Notes under the pieces: model-generated
The model's database searches: none
The model's input: only the letters and a program-made list of their open reading frames with translations
Told to the model about the DNA's origin: nothing
Part shown: positions 25,664 to 35,042 of the stretch, piece by piece
Layout of the letters: each line of letters starts with the position of its first letter
Numbering within the stretch: the stretch's first letter is position 1
Translations under genes and position numbers: made by a program
From: Bacteroidales bacterium
GTDB lineage: Bacteria > Bacteroidota > Bacteroidia > Bacteroidales > UBA932
Direction: 5' to 3'
Assembly: GCA_017546605.1 (NCBI GenBank)
Contig: JAFYSH010000007.1
Coordinates: 1-64,000, forward strand
Length of the DNA: 64,000 nucleotides

Positions 25664-26905
25664 ATGCGGCTTAGTTTATTCATCGCACAAAAAATAAGGA
25701 CCAGAGGCAGCCAGTCAGGCAGCCTCTCTGGCGTAGGGACGTGGATTGCGACGATCTCTGTTGCTCTAAGTGTTGCGGTCATGATGGGTGCAATGGCCAT
25801 TGCAAATGGTTTCCAATATGAGATCAAAAGCAAGATTTCCGGCTTTACAGGCGATATCTTGATGACGAGTCCTGGCTATCAGATGATGGGGGAGCAGCAT
25901 CCTATTCAAGGAAGACCTTCCTATTTTGAGACCTTGGCAGCTACGCCCGGAGTTGCCGCTGTAGAACAGGTGGCTTACCTGGCAGGCGTGGTGCGTAATG
26001 CCGGTGAGGTGCAGGGGATCGTTTTTAAGGGTGTTGACTCACTGTATAATTTCTCTTTTTTTGAAAGACACCTGGTTGAGGGGCGTTTGCCTGATTATCG
26101 GACACCCAAGTCCTCCAATGAAGTCTTGTTGTCTGAGCGCATTGCCAACCAGTTGGGCTTGCAATTGGGTGATGGATTTACCGTTTATTTTGTGGGGGAT
26201 CGTATCCGGGTGAGAAAGTTTCATTTGGTGGGAACCTATTCATTGGGGATGAATGAGTTTGATGAACTATTTGCTTTGGCGGACTTGCGCCAGTTACAGC
26301 ACTTGATGGGCTGGTCTTCGGATCAGGTAGCGACGTTGGAAATACATTGCCAACCTGGAAAACGTGCTGAGAACTTATTGCCCTATTTGGATGAGTTGAT
26401 TACCAAGGCGAACAATGATGACCCGGCACTTATCCCGCAACTGGTGAGCAAGAGCTATCGGCATATCTACGATTGGTTGGCGGTCCTGGAGATGAATGTG
26501 CTGATTATCTTGGTGCTGATGATTATCGTTTCCGGTTTCAATATGGTGTCAGGTTTGCTGATTCTATTGTTTGAAAAGATCAAGATGATCGGGTTGCTCA
26601 AGGCGCTGGGTATGCGGACAGCAAAGATCTGTCAGGTGTTTGTATTTCGAGGCATGCGTATCGTCCTGGTGGGTATGGGAATCGGTAACTTGATAGCGGG
26701 TCTATTCTGTATGACCCAGGCTCGTTGGAAATGGTTTTCCCTGGATGAGAGCAATTACTTTGTGGATCATCTTCCCATCCATTTGCCCTTTTCGTCCTGG
26801 CTTTTTGTCAATCTGTCGGCATTATTGGCTATTTTCTTGATCCTTTGGCTGCCGACCTTATTCATTAGTCGGGTTTCTCCAGCCAAGACCTTAAAGGCTG
26901 ATTAA
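25664..26905 (+). CDS. LolC/LolE-type ABC transporter permease (FtsX fold)
   Basis: This permease of 413 residues has the MacB/LolCDE layout: one N-terminal helix (TWIATISVALSVAVMMGAMA), a periplasmic MacB-PCD domain (about 45-270), then three helices starting VLIILVLMIIVSGFNMVSGL and ending ALLAIFLILWLPTLF. The cytoplasmic loop EKIKMIGLLKALGM is the coupling helix that contacts the ATPase. In the Lol system it releases lipoproteins from the inner membrane to LolA. No ATP-binding partner gene is adjacent; the closest in the window is ftsE at 57 kb. I prefer the ATG at 25664 over a TTG five codons upstream. Confidence 0.87.
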   Translation: MRLSLFIAQKIRTRGSQSGSLSGVGTWIATISVALSVAVMMGAMAIANGFQYEIKSKISGFTGDILMTSPGYQMMGEQHPIQGRPSYFETLAATPGVAAVEQVAYLAGVVRNAGEVQGIVFKGVDSLYNFSFFERHLVEGRLPDYRTPKSSNEVLLSERIANQLGLQLGDGFTVYFVGDRIRVRKFHLVGTYSLGMNEFDELFALADLRQLQHLMGWSSDQVATLEIHCQPGKRAENLLPYLDELITKANNDDPALIPQLVSKSYRHIYDWLAVLEMNVLIILVLMIIVSGFNMVSGLLILLFEKIKMIGLLKALGMRTAKICQVFVFRGMRIVLVGMGIGNLIAGLFCMTQARWKWFSLDESNYFVDHLPIHLPFSSWLFVNLSALLAIFLILWLPTLFISRVSPAKTLKAD

Positions 26906-26909
26906 TGCG

Positions 26910-27968
26910 TTATTCTGAAATAACAGAGCAGTAGTCCTGGTAGATTTCAAGAACTGAAGTAACGTAGTCCAACGTTTGGGTTCCTCTGAATTTTCCGAGT
27001 TTGATTACATCGCCTTCGTAATGTTCCGGATCAGACATCAAAGGAATCATTTTTTTGACTTCCGTCCATTTCCGGTAGTCTTTGCCTTGCGAAAGTGTGA
27101 AGTTCATACAATCTTCGATCCGTCCTTCTCCCGCATTGTAGGCAGCCAAGGTAAACTTAATGACATTGAGTGAGTCCATACCTTCCTGTCGGTAGATGCG
27201 TTGTAGGTAATCCAGGTGAGCTACACCGGCTTGGATGTTGAGGTCCGGATCATAGACGTTATAGATTTCGTAGTGGGCCGCAGTCGTTGGCTTGACCTGC
27301 ATGAGTCCGACGGCTCCGAAAGAGGATTCGGCCCAAATGGAGAATCGGGATTCCTTGTAGATGAGGGCCGCCAATAGACGCCAGTCCCAGTCCAAGGTAC
27401 TTGCATGTTTCTTGATCAGTTCATCGTAGGGTGAAACGGCCGCGATGTGGCTGCTTCGGGTTAAAAATTTCTGAAGATCGTAGGATCGGAAAAACTGGTG
27501 GGTCATGGTTTGAAAGGACTTGCTTTTTTCAAAGCCACCCAGCCAGAAGTTGGTGGCATTCCACAGATTTTTGGAAGATTTGCGAACAAACCATTGGTAG
27601 GGTCCGATGGGGTAACAGCCGATGACCTGGTCCTGATAGGCCTGTGGTATGGTATCTTGCAGGGTGTTGATAATCAGTAAGTCAATTTTCTCTTCTAATA
27701 AGGAGTCCCAAGGATTGGTCTGGTCTTCCAGCGGTGAAATTTCCCATTCGCTGTGCTGCGCTTTGTTGAATTCCAGAAGCAGGGCATAGTTGTAGCCAAT
27801 GGGGTACGAATTGCTCTTGTGCCAATCACTGGGCATAGAGATTCTGGCTCTCAAGGAATCTCCGCACAGCAGATGGCGGGGCAATGCCACATCTTTCGTT
27901 TTGGCGGGGAAAAAACAAAAGCAGATGATACCCAGACCGAGTATCCAGAATGACCACTTACACTTCAT
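26910..27968 (-). CDS. MltF-like membrane-bound lytic transglycosylase
   Basis: The protein of about 352 residues has an N-terminal membrane/signal segment (FWILGLGIICFCFF). A reduced periplasmic-binding-like domain follows (about 45-165: YPIGYNYALLLEF, DLLIINTLQDTIP), then a C-terminal SLT domain. The catalytic Glu is in YKESRFSIWAESSFGAVGLMQV, with the partner motif AAYNAGEGRIED. This is the MltF architecture, an exolytic murein transglycosylase that makes 1,6-anhydroMurNAc ends. The start at 27966-27968 is one base after the stop of the porin gene, so the two are co-transcribed. Its product links logically with the AmgK-MurU salvage genes next door. Confidence 0.9.
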   Translation of the reverse strand: MKCKWSFWILGLGIICFCFFPAKTKDVALPRHLLCGDSLRARISMPSDWHKSNSYPIGYNYALLLEFNKAQHSEWEISPLEDQTNPWDSLLEEKIDLLIINTLQDTIPQAYQDQVIGCYPIGPYQWFVRKSSKNLWNATNFWLGGFEKSKSFQTMTHQFFRSYDLQKFLTRSSHIAAVSPYDELIKKHASTLDWDWRLLAALIYKESRFSIWAESSFGAVGLMQVKPTTAAHYEIYNVYDPDLNIQAGVAHLDYLQRIYRQEGMDSLNVIKFTLAAYNAGEGRIEDCMNFTLSQGKDYRKWTEVKKMIPLMSDPEHYEGDVIKLGKFRGTQTLDYVTSVLEIYQDYCSVISE

Positions 27969-27969
27969 C

Positions 27970-30354
27970 TTATTGATAATAGAAGGGCCAGTGAATACCG
28001 ATCTTGAAGGCACGACGAGGACGGATGTAGCCGTAGGCTGAGAAGTAGTCTTGTGAGGGCCAGCCATTGGTGGCATTGACTACTTTCAAGAATAGGGATA
28101 CCCGTTTCCATTGCATGTTGATAAAGACATCCAAGTAGGGCGTATCTCCAATTTTTTCGCGTGTTTGCAATTGGAATGCACCCAAAGCTGGGTTGTAGGC
28201 AGGAGCGTAGTACTTGGTATTGATAGTTGCATCGGCACCTGCTTGAACGGTGAGTACATTTTTAACCATGTCAAATTCCAAGTAGTAGCGTAAATGGGCA
28301 GACCAAGTCGGTAGCGGAAGTACATCTTGGTTGGAAGAGTGCTGGTACAGCAGCTCGTTGTCCAGGTGGAAGTACCACAATTTAAAGTTCTTTTTCAGAC
28401 TGATGCTCAGTACATTGATCAAGTCTGACGATTGACGGATGATACCCGTTGTATCGTGGTAGAGGTAATTTCCATTCAGTCCGTAACTGCCTTTCAGGGA
28501 AAAGGCCCATTTGGGAATGGATATTTCTGCTTCCAACTGGTTGCGGGAACTCTTCTCAAACTGATTGTTCCATACGTAGTGGTTGGAATAGTAATGTTTC
28601 GAATACCAGTCGGCCTCGGTCAGCGAAGATGTAAAGTTCGCCTTGATATAAACCGGGCTTCGGCGTTCCAAAAACGGATAAAATGCGAATGACGCATTGG
28701 CGCTCAGTTCATAATCGTTTTGATTGTAGCCACTCAGGTAGTATTTTACGAACGCGTCCCACAAGAAGTATCTTCTGAATTTACCGGCTGCATTCCCATA
28801 GACGTAGGAATTGTTGTAACTAGAACTTTCGTTACCGGTTAGGTAAAAGTCCGGGTTAAAGTTGTAGTTGGAGACATACTCATAGCCCAGTCCTCCGTCA
28901 ACGGTCGAAACAATGGCATTGTCGCCCCAAGGTTGGAGCCGGATAAATACCCGGTTGTCCAAGAGGGTTGTATGAATGGAGTCCGACGACTGTTGCGGGT
29001 TGATGTAAAACTGGTCGTGGTAGAATGCCCGGCCAATCTCATCGTTGTTCTTGATGACGTCCTTGTAAAAACGGGAATAGGTGGACCATTCGGCGCTGTG
29101 TCCGATACTTGCCGTTGTTCCTTCATGAAGGGCCAACGAGTCGTTATTGAAATTCAAAGAAATAGCATACGTGTGGTTCAAGAACAAGGAGTTCCGAACA
29201 GTTTTGCTGGAAGCTTCTTTCAGGTTGATTTGAATCGTCTTCGGGTCAAGAATGGTGTCTCGGATGTCAGATGTGTTGTACACACCCCCGTTTTCTGCCC
29301 GAACAATCTTGTCCCGAACGTAGCCGGCATTCAAGGTGTAACGTTCACCCAAATAGTTGGTCGTAAGCTCCAGACCTCGGTTGTCAGTCCCTTCTTGGGA
29401 CAACAAGCCTTTGGCTCCAAATTGTTTGTAAAGCAAGGCAATGTTCCAGGCCGGTGTGATGTTCTGGGTGTGTAAGAAGCGGACACTGGACTCTTCTTTT
29501 TCCTTGAAGGCAAAGAGCGTTCCCCAATATGCCAATTCGGTATAAGGCGTCTTGGTATTGTACATCGGGGTTTGGTCCACATCCGGGAAATAGGTCAAGA
29601 ACGGAGAATAGGCCTTGAATTCATATTTTTCTTTCCGGAGGAAGAAATTGTAAGCCTGGGTAGGGGAACCCACGAGTCCCAAGTAGGTGGCGTTGACATC
29701 TTCTTTGGCAAAAGGATATTCTGTGTACCAGTCATTGAAGGATGTGTCCGGCTTTTGAAAGGTCATCTGATTTGTGTAAGGGTCCGTGTTCCACACCAAT
29801 AAGCGTTTGTATTTGAGTGAGTCCGGAATGCTGTGCGCGGTCAGAATTCTAGGAGTTACGCGGCGGATGCTGTCTTTTGCACGACGAATGCTGTCCCTTC
29901 TCATTTGACGGAGTTCACTTTCCGTATAAACTTTAATTACGTTTCCCAGGGAATCCAATGGTCTTCCGAATTCATCCAGTGGGCGGCCCAAGGAGTCCAG
30001 CGGGCGCCCCCAAGCGTCCAAGGATCTGCCAAGGCTGTCCATGGGTCTGCCAATGCTATCCAGCAGTCGTCCCAATGAGTCGATCGGGCGGCCAAGACTG
30101 TCCAATAGTTGAACCAGTGAGTCTGTCGGTTGGACCAGACTGTCCACATTTTGGTTGTCCAGCGTTAAACTGTCCGACTTTGGGGTAGATAGATCATGAC
30201 GATCCATTTGAATTCGAAGGGACTGTAAATGACTGGGATGGATAGATTGAGTCCGCTTCGGGGAAGCAGCCCAAAGGGTATTTGCATGGGAGAAACCGCA
30301 GCAAATGCTGACCATAATCAGGACAAATCGAAACCAGCGCATACTATTAATCAT
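27970..30354 (-). CDS. Putative outer-membrane porin with ten-copy heptad repeat
   Basis: The 794-residue protein has a signal peptide (FRFVLIMVSICCGFSHA). An unusual low-complexity region follows at residues 71-140, made of ten 7-residue units close to DSLGRPL, then a charged stretch (RRDSIRRAKDSIRR). From about residue 190 to the end it is a beta-barrel: alternating hydrophobic strands, many Tyr and Asn, and a C-terminal aromatic (FYYQ). This matches the Bacteroidetes putative porin family PF14121. It may form a channel, but substrate and oligomeric state are unknown. The start could also be the second ATG four codons on. It forms an operon with the MltF-like gene. Confidence 0.82.
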   Translation of the reverse strand: MINSMRWFRFVLIMVSICCGFSHANTLWAASPKRTQSIHPSHLQSLRIQMDRHDLSTPKSDSLTLDNQNVDSLVQPTDSLVQLLDSLGRPIDSLGRLLDSIGRPMDSLGRSLDAWGRPLDSLGRPLDEFGRPLDSLGNVIKVYTESELRQMRRDSIRRAKDSIRRVTPRILTAHSIPDSLKYKRLLVWNTDPYTNQMTFQKPDTSFNDWYTEYPFAKEDVNATYLGLVGSPTQAYNFFLRKEKYEFKAYSPFLTYFPDVDQTPMYNTKTPYTELAYWGTLFAFKEKEESSVRFLHTQNITPAWNIALLYKQFGAKGLLSQEGTDNRGLELTTNYLGERYTLNAGYVRDKIVRAENGGVYNTSDIRDTILDPKTIQINLKEASSKTVRNSLFLNHTYAISLNFNNDSLALHEGTTASIGHSAEWSTYSRFYKDVIKNNDEIGRAFYHDQFYINPQQSSDSIHTTLLDNRVFIRLQPWGDNAIVSTVDGGLGYEYVSNYNFNPDFYLTGNESSSYNNSYVYGNAAGKFRRYFLWDAFVKYYLSGYNQNDYELSANASFAFYPFLERRSPVYIKANFTSSLTEADWYSKHYYSNHYVWNNQFEKSSRNQLEAEISIPKWAFSLKGSYGLNGNYLYHDTTGIIRQSSDLINVLSISLKKNFKLWYFHLDNELLYQHSSNQDVLPLPTWSAHLRYYLEFDMVKNVLTVQAGADATINTKYYAPAYNPALGAFQLQTREKIGDTPYLDVFINMQWKRVSLFLKVVNATNGWPSQDYFSAYGYIRPRRAFKIGIHWPFYYQ
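29935..30144 (-). repeat. Ten tandem 21-base units encoding DSLGRPL-like heptads
   Basis: Within the porin gene, ten units of seven codons follow each other without gaps: DSLVQPT, DSLVQLL, DSLGRPI, DSLGRLL, DSIGRPM, DSLGRSL, DAWGRPL, DSLGRPL, DEFGRPL, DSLGNVI. The units have diverged in bases more than in protein pattern, so selection on the heptad is likely. Confidence 0.95.
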
Positions 30355-30358
30355 CCCG

Positions 30359-30366
30359 CAAATTTA
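30359..30366 (-). promoter_or_regulatory. -7 box for the porin-MltF operon
   Basis: TAAATTTG on the minus strand, a full match, a few bases before the first ATG (30354) and 17 before the second (30342). Its position makes the second ATG a fair alternative start. Confidence 0.45.
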
Positions 30367-30374
30367 GTAAAATA

Positions 30375-30404
30375 TTGCAATGTGTATAGAATTCTTTATT
30401 TTTG
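30375..30404 (+). promoter_or_regulatory. Promoter for the AmgK-MurU operon
   Basis: TTG (30375-30377), 19 bases, then TATTTTTG (30397-30404). The box ends one base before an in-frame ATG at 30406, so translation more likely begins at the ATG at 30430. Confidence 0.55.
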
Positions 30405-30429
30405 CATGGATGAGATAAACAAACACATT

Positions 30430-31845
30430 ATGCAGCGATTAAAGAAACTTTTTGAACAACATACAGGTATTCTTCCGGAAAACGTTGTTGAATTGCCTTC
30501 ATCGGGCAGCAACCGCCGATATTTTCGGATGACCGCCAAAGATCTGTCCATCATTGGTGCTTTGGGAACTTCTGTGGATGAGAACAAAGCTTTTTGGGCA
30601 ATTGCAGAGCATTTCTCGAAGCGAGGACTCCCCGTTCCCCAGGTTTATGCTCACGACGAAGAGTTTACCTGCTATATTCAAGAGGACCTGGGTGATGACA
30701 TCCTGTTCAATCGGGTGGAAGAAGGTCGTACCAAAGGAAAGTACAACGAAGCCGAGCGGGTATTGCTCAAGAAGGCCATTGCTTGTCTGCCGAAGTTGCA
30801 GTTTGAAGGTGCGGACGGTTTTGATTTTTCGATCTGTTATCCGCAACCGGAGTTTGATGAGCGGATGATTTCCTTTGACTTGAACTATTTCAAATATTGT
30901 TTTTTGAAAGCAACCGGGTTGGATTTCAGTGAAGTTCGTCTGGAAGATGACTTCCGCCGGATGACCAATGTGTTGATGCGCAGTTCCTCCTCAACGTTCT
31001 TGTACCGCGATTTTCAGGCAAGAAACGTCATGTTGGTAGATGATGAGCCTTATTTTATTGATTTTCAAGGAGGACGCAAGGGACCGATCTATTATGACTT
31101 GGCTTCCTTTGTTTGGCAGGCCAAAGCGAACTATTCGGAAGAGTTGAAACAGGAGTTGATTGCAACGTACATCGAGTCTTTGAAACGTTATATGCCGGTT
31201 GATGAGGCTTATTTCCAAAGTCAGCTACGCCATTTTGTCCTTTTCCGGACTTTACAAGTGTTGGGAGCCTATGGCTTTCGAGGTTATTTTGAAAAGAAAC
31301 CCCATTTCTTGCAAAGCATACCTTATGCCATGGATAACCTGCGTCACTTGTTGAAAGAGCCCTTTGCCGAGTATCCTTATCTTTCTGAAGTTTTGTTGGC
31401 TTTGACTCAAATGCCCCAGTTCAACGAGGCTCATGTCCAACAAAAGTTGACGGTTCGGATTACAAGTTTTGCGTATAAGAAAGGTATCCCGAATGATCCT
31501 ACCGGCAACGGAGGTGGTTATGTTTTTGACTGCCGGGGAATTAATAATCCGGGAAAATACCAGCATTTCTGGCATTTCACAGGTTTGGATAAGGAAGTGC
31601 GGGACTTTTTGGAAGAGGATGGTGAAGTGAAGCCCTTCTTGGAAAATGTTCGCAATTTGACCGACGTACACATTCAAAAATACATCGAACGGAAGTTCTC
31701 AAACCTGATGATTTCTTTCGGTTGTACCGGAGGACAGCACCGTTCGGTCTATTGTGCTGAACGCTTGGCTGAGCACATCGCCAAACATTACGATGTGCGC
31801 GTCGTGGTTACCCATCGGGAACAAGGTATTGAAAAAGAATTGTAG
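30430..31845 (+). CDS. AmgK-like sugar kinase fused to RapZ C-terminal domain
   Basis: About 471 residues. Residues 1-about 325 form an aminoglycoside-phosphotransferase-like kinase resembling AmgK, which phosphorylates MurNAc/GlcNAc at C1 in cell-wall recycling: SSGSNRRYFRM near the start, the catalytic loop YRDFQARNVM (Asp194, Asn199) and the metal site IDFQGG (Asp211). Residues about 335-471 match the C-terminal domain of RapZ, with VRITSFAYKKGIP and FGCTGGQHRSVYCAERLAEH (from about 430). In E. coli that domain binds small RNAs and senses glucosamine-6-phosphate. The P-loop GTPase half of RapZ is absent. It is followed 18 bases later by the MurU-like gene. Confidence 0.88.
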   Translation: MQRLKKLFEQHTGILPENVVELPSSGSNRRYFRMTAKDLSIIGALGTSVDENKAFWAIAEHFSKRGLPVPQVYAHDEEFTCYIQEDLGDDILFNRVEEGRTKGKYNEAERVLLKKAIACLPKLQFEGADGFDFSICYPQPEFDERMISFDLNYFKYCFLKATGLDFSEVRLEDDFRRMTNVLMRSSSSTFLYRDFQARNVMLVDDEPYFIDFQGGRKGPIYYDLASFVWQAKANYSEELKQELIATYIESLKRYMPVDEAYFQSQLRHFVLFRTLQVLGAYGFRGYFEKKPHFLQSIPYAMDNLRHLLKEPFAEYPYLSEVLLALTQMPQFNEAHVQQKLTVRITSFAYKKGIPNDPTGNGGGYVFDCRGINNPGKYQHFWHFTGLDKEVRDFLEEDGEVKPFLENVRNLTDVHIQKYIERKFSNLMISFGCTGGQHRSVYCAERLAEHIAKHYDVRVVVTHREQGIEKEL

Positions 31846-31863
31846 TTAAAACGATACGAGGTG

Positions 31864-32988
31864 ATGAAACAAGCGATGGTATTTGCAGCGGGCTTGGGAA
31901 CCCGCCTGCGTCCTTTGACCGACACCATGCCCAAGGCCCTTGTGCCTATTGCCGGAGAACCTTTGTTGGGTATTCTTTTGACCAAACTACATCGGGCTGG
32001 TTTTGAGCGTGTCGTTGTAAATGTTCATCATTTTGCCGAACAGATAGAATCATATCTGCAGGGACAGCACTTTTCAGGCATGGAGATTCTTGTGTCCGAT
32101 GAACGTGATGCGCTATTGGAAACGGGTGGGGGGCTTCGTAGAGCGCTTCCTCTTTTGGATCCGGATGCTCCCGTGTTGGTACACAATGTGGATATTTTAA
32201 GCAACTTGGACTTGGAGGCTTTTTGGCAGGATGGAATGGCCATGATGGCGCAAGGGGCTGCTGCTGTGTTGCTGGTTCGGGAACGGGAGACCTCCCGATA
32301 CTTTTTGTTTGATTCGATGAATCATCTTCGTGGTTGGGAAAATCGGAAGACGGGAGAAGTGAGAACGTATGAAAAACAAGTGCCCCAGACTCGATCGTTG
32401 GCTTTTTCTGGGATTCACCTGCTGGCTCCCGAGTTATTGCAAAGCATGGCTGACTGGCCCGATCAGTTTCCCATCGTTGATTTTTATTTGCAACAAGCTC
32501 CTAACTATTCGATTGTGGCGGATGAGCGAGCGGATGTCCAATTATTGGATGTGGGCAAAGTCGCTTCTTTGAATGAGGCCGCATCCATGTTGGCGGATTG
32601 GAAAGTGCAAGAAAAAGAAAATACGGCCGTGGCATTATTTAAAAGTGGATACACTTGTTCCCAAGCAGTCTTTTTGGCCTTTGCGGAGGATTATGGTCTT
32701 TCCACCCAAACGGCATTGGCTCTGGCTTCTTCATTCAGTGGAGGCGTTGCGCGTACGGGTGAAATGTGTGGTGCCGTTAGTGGCATGCTGATGGTTTTGG
32801 GGTTGAAGCATCCGATTGATCCGACGAATCCCATGAGTAAACAGCAGAATTTTCAATGTGTTCAAGAGGCTATGGCTTCGTTTCGGATGAGCCAGGGAGC
32901 TATTCGTTGTGATGAGTTGCTACGCCTTCGTAAAGGCGGTTGCGCAGCTTGTGTCGCTTGTGCGGCAAAATTGGCAGCTGCATTGTAG
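31864..32988 (+). CDS. MurU-like nucleotidyltransferase fused to C_GCAxxG_C_C redox domain
   Basis: About 374 residues. Residues 1-about 240 are a sugar-phosphate nucleotidyltransferase: AAGLGTRLRPLTDTMPKALVPI with the NTP-binding loop and Lys, VLVHNVDILSN as the metal-binding Asp motif, and TGGGLRRALPLL. Beside AmgK this fits MurU, which makes UDP-MurNAc from MurNAc-1-phosphate. Residues about 250-374 form a C_GCAxxG_C_C module: SGYTCSQAV (Cys265), EMCGAVSGMLMVLGL (Cys302) and a Cys-rich end (GGCAACVACAAK). That module is thought to be redox-active or to bind a cofactor, but its role is unknown. I chose the ATG at 31864 over the GTG just before it. Confidence 0.85.
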   Translation: MKQAMVFAAGLGTRLRPLTDTMPKALVPIAGEPLLGILLTKLHRAGFERVVVNVHHFAEQIESYLQGQHFSGMEILVSDERDALLETGGGLRRALPLLDPDAPVLVHNVDILSNLDLEAFWQDGMAMMAQGAAAVLLVRERETSRYFLFDSMNHLRGWENRKTGEVRTYEKQVPQTRSLAFSGIHLLAPELLQSMADWPDQFPIVDFYLQQAPNYSIVADERADVQLLDVGKVASLNEAASMLADWKVQEKENTAVALFKSGYTCSQAVFLAFAEDYGLSTQTALALASSFSGGVARTGEMCGAVSGMLMVLGLKHPIDPTNPMSKQQNFQCVQEAMASFRMSQGAIRCDELLRLRKGGCAACVACAAKLAAAL

Positions 32989-33006
32989 AGAATGCATACC
33001 GGATAT

Positions 33007-33046
33007 AAAAAAAGGAGATGATCATTCGTAGTCATCTCCTTTTTTT
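33007..33046. terminator. Bidirectional terminator between MurU-like gene and dnaK
   Basis: A perfect 15-base stem (seven A plus GGAGATGA, pairing with TCATCTCC plus seven T) with a 10-base loop. It carries A and T tracts on both sides, so it can end both convergent transcripts. Confidence 0.85.
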
Positions 33047-33063
33047 CTTATAGGATAGTAACC

Positions 33064-34965
33064 TTATTTTACTTCTTCGAAGTCAACGTCGGTTACTTCA
33101 CTGTCATTGCTGCTCGGGTTGCTTTGTGCACCACCTTGTGCGCCAGCTTGTTGCTCTGCTTGCGCTGCTTTTGCCATATCTTCAGAAGCTGCATGCCAAG
33201 CGTTGTTCAAGGCTTCGGTAGCACGGTCAATTTCCGCAATATTTTGAGACTTGTGAGCTTCTTTGAGTTGGTTCAATGTCGTTTCGATCGCACCTTTCTT
33301 ATCAGCAGGGATCTTGTCTCCGTATTCTTTCAAGTTCTTTTCGCTTTGGAACACCATAGCGTCTGCTGCGTTAATCTTGTCGATACGTTCTTTTTCAGCT
33401 TTGTCTGCGGCTTCGTTCGCTTTTGCTTCGTCACGCATGCGTTTGATTTCGTCATCACTCAAACCAGAAGATGCTTCAATGCGGATCTTTTGCTCTTTGC
33501 CAGTTGCTTTGTCTTTAGCAGTCACATTCAAGATACCGTTGGCGTCAATGTCGAAGGTTACCTCGATTTGAGGAATTCCGCGAGGAGCCGGGGTGATACC
33601 GTCCAAGTGGAAACGTCCGATGGTCTTGTTGTCACGAGCCATAGAGCGTTCTCCTTGCAAAACGTGGATTTCTACAGAAGGTTGGTTGTCAGAAGCGGTG
33701 CTGAATACTTCAGACTTACGGGTAGGAATGGTCGTATTGGCATCAATCAATTTGGTCATCACGCCACCCAAGGTTTCGATACCCAATGAGAGGGGAGTTA
33801 CGTCCAACAACAACACGTCTTTTACTTCACCGGACAAAACACCACCTTGTACAGCAGCACCAATTGCAACCACTTCGTCCGGGTTTACGCCACGGTTGGG
33901 AGCTTTGCCGAAGAATTTTTCCACGATTTGTTGGATAGCCGGGATACGGGTTGAACCACCCACCAACAAAACTTCATCAATTTCAGATGCTTTCATACCT
34001 GCGTCTTGCAAAGCTTTACGGCAAGGTTCTACGGTACGTTGGATCAAGGTATCTGCCAATTGTTCGAATTTGGCACGGGTCAGGGTGCGAACCAAGTGTT
34101 TCGGCATACCATCAACCGGCATGATGTAGGGCAGGTTGATTTCAGTAGTTGTTTGGCTGGACAATTCAATTTTTGCTTTTTCAGCAGCTTCTTTCAAACG
34201 TTGCAAAGCCATTGCATCTTTGCGCAAGTCAATGCCACTGTTTTCTTGTTTGAATTCATCTGCCAACCAGTCGATGATCACTTGGTCAAAGTCGTCACCA
34301 CCCAAGTGTGTGTCACCATTGGTTGATTTTACTTCAAATACGCCGTCACCCAATTCCATGATGGAAATATCGAAAGTACCACCACCCAAGTCAAACACAG
34401 CCACTTTCATATCTTTGTTCTTCTTGTCCAAACCGTAAGCCAAGGCTGCAGCAGTAGGTTCGTTGATGATCCGTCTAACTTTCAGACCAGCAATTTCACC
34501 GGCTTCTTTGGTTGCTTGACGTTGTGAGTCACTGAAGTAAGCAGGAACGGTAATGACTGCTTCTGTTACTTCTTGTCCCAAGTATTCTTCAGCGGTTTTT
34601 TTCATTTTTTGAAGTACCATGGCTGAGATTTCTTGGGGAGTATAAAGGCGTCCGTCGATATCTACACGAGGGGTATTGTTTTCTCCTCTTACCACTTTGT
34701 AAGGAACGCGACCTACTTCGTTTTGTACGCGGTCGAAAGTTTCACCCATGAAGCGTTTGATGGAGAAGATTGTTTTGTTCGGATTAGTAATAGCTTGACG
34801 TTTAGCCGGATCTCCGATCTTTCTTTCACCATTTTCAGTAAATGCTACGATGGACGGAGTTGTTCTCTTTCCTTCGCTGTTGATGATGACGGTAGGTTCG
34901 TTACCTTCCATAACGGCCACACAGGAGTTGGTGGTTCCGAGGTCAATACCAATAATTTTTCCCAT
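33064..34965 (-). CDS. dnaK: Chaperone DnaK (Hsp70)
   Basis: DnaK folds and protects proteins with DnaJ and GrpE. The 633-residue protein begins [18 protein letters not shown] (phosphate 1 loop). It has [13 protein letters not shown] (phosphate 2), [11 protein letters not shown] (adenosine loop), the linker [18 protein letters not shown], the substrate-binding beta domain, a helical lid, and the conserved acidic tail ending DFEEVK. The low-complexity Gln/Ala/Gly stretch before the tail ([10 protein letters not shown]) is normal. It is monocistronic, apart from grpE-dnaJ 6 kb away. I see no CIRCE element upstream. Confidence 0.98.
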   Translation of the reverse strand: MGKIIGIDLGTTNSCVAVMEGNEPTVIINSEGKRTTPSIVAFTENGERKIGDPAKRQAITNPNKTIFSIKRFMGETFDRVQNEVGRVPYKVVRGENNTPRVDIDGRLYTPQEISAMVLQKMKKTAEEYLGQEVTEAVITVPAYFSDSQRQATKEAGEIAGLKVRRIINEPTAAALAYGLDKKNKDMKVAVFDLGGGTFDISIMELGDGVFEVKSTNGDTHLGGDDFDQVIIDWLADEFKQENSGIDLRKDAMALQRLKEAAEKAKIELSSQTTTEINLPYIMPVDGMPKHLVRTLTRAKFEQLADTLIQRTVEPCRKALQDAGMKASEIDEVLLVGGSTRIPAIQQIVEKFFGKAPNRGVNPDEVVAIGAAVQGGVLSGEVKDVLLLDVTPLSLGIETLGGVMTKLIDANTTIPTRKSEVFSTASDNQPSVEIHVLQGERSMARDNKTIGRFHLDGITPAPRGIPQIEVTFDIDANGILNVTAKDKATGKEQKIRIEASSGLSDDEIKRMRDEAKANEAADKAEKERIDKINAADAMVFQSEKNLKEYGDKIPADKKGAIETTLNQLKEAHKSQNIAEIDRATEALNNAWHAASEDMAKAAQAEQQAGAQGGAQSNPSSNDSEVTDVDFEEVK

Positions 34966-35042
34966 AATATTTTAAATTTACAATTGTTTTCAATTCCGTT
35001 GTTGCCTATCGAATATCTAAGATTGTGCCAAAAATGAAAATC

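Noticed and set aside
29935..30144. CRISPR-like array from the regularly spaced repeats
   Set aside because: The 21-base units are contiguous, have no spacers, and are in frame within the porin gene; they encode a protein repeat.
34990..35030. Sigma-54 type promoter (TGGCAC) upstream of dnaK
   Set aside because: On the minus strand TGGCAC is present, but the matching TTGC at the required spacing is not.
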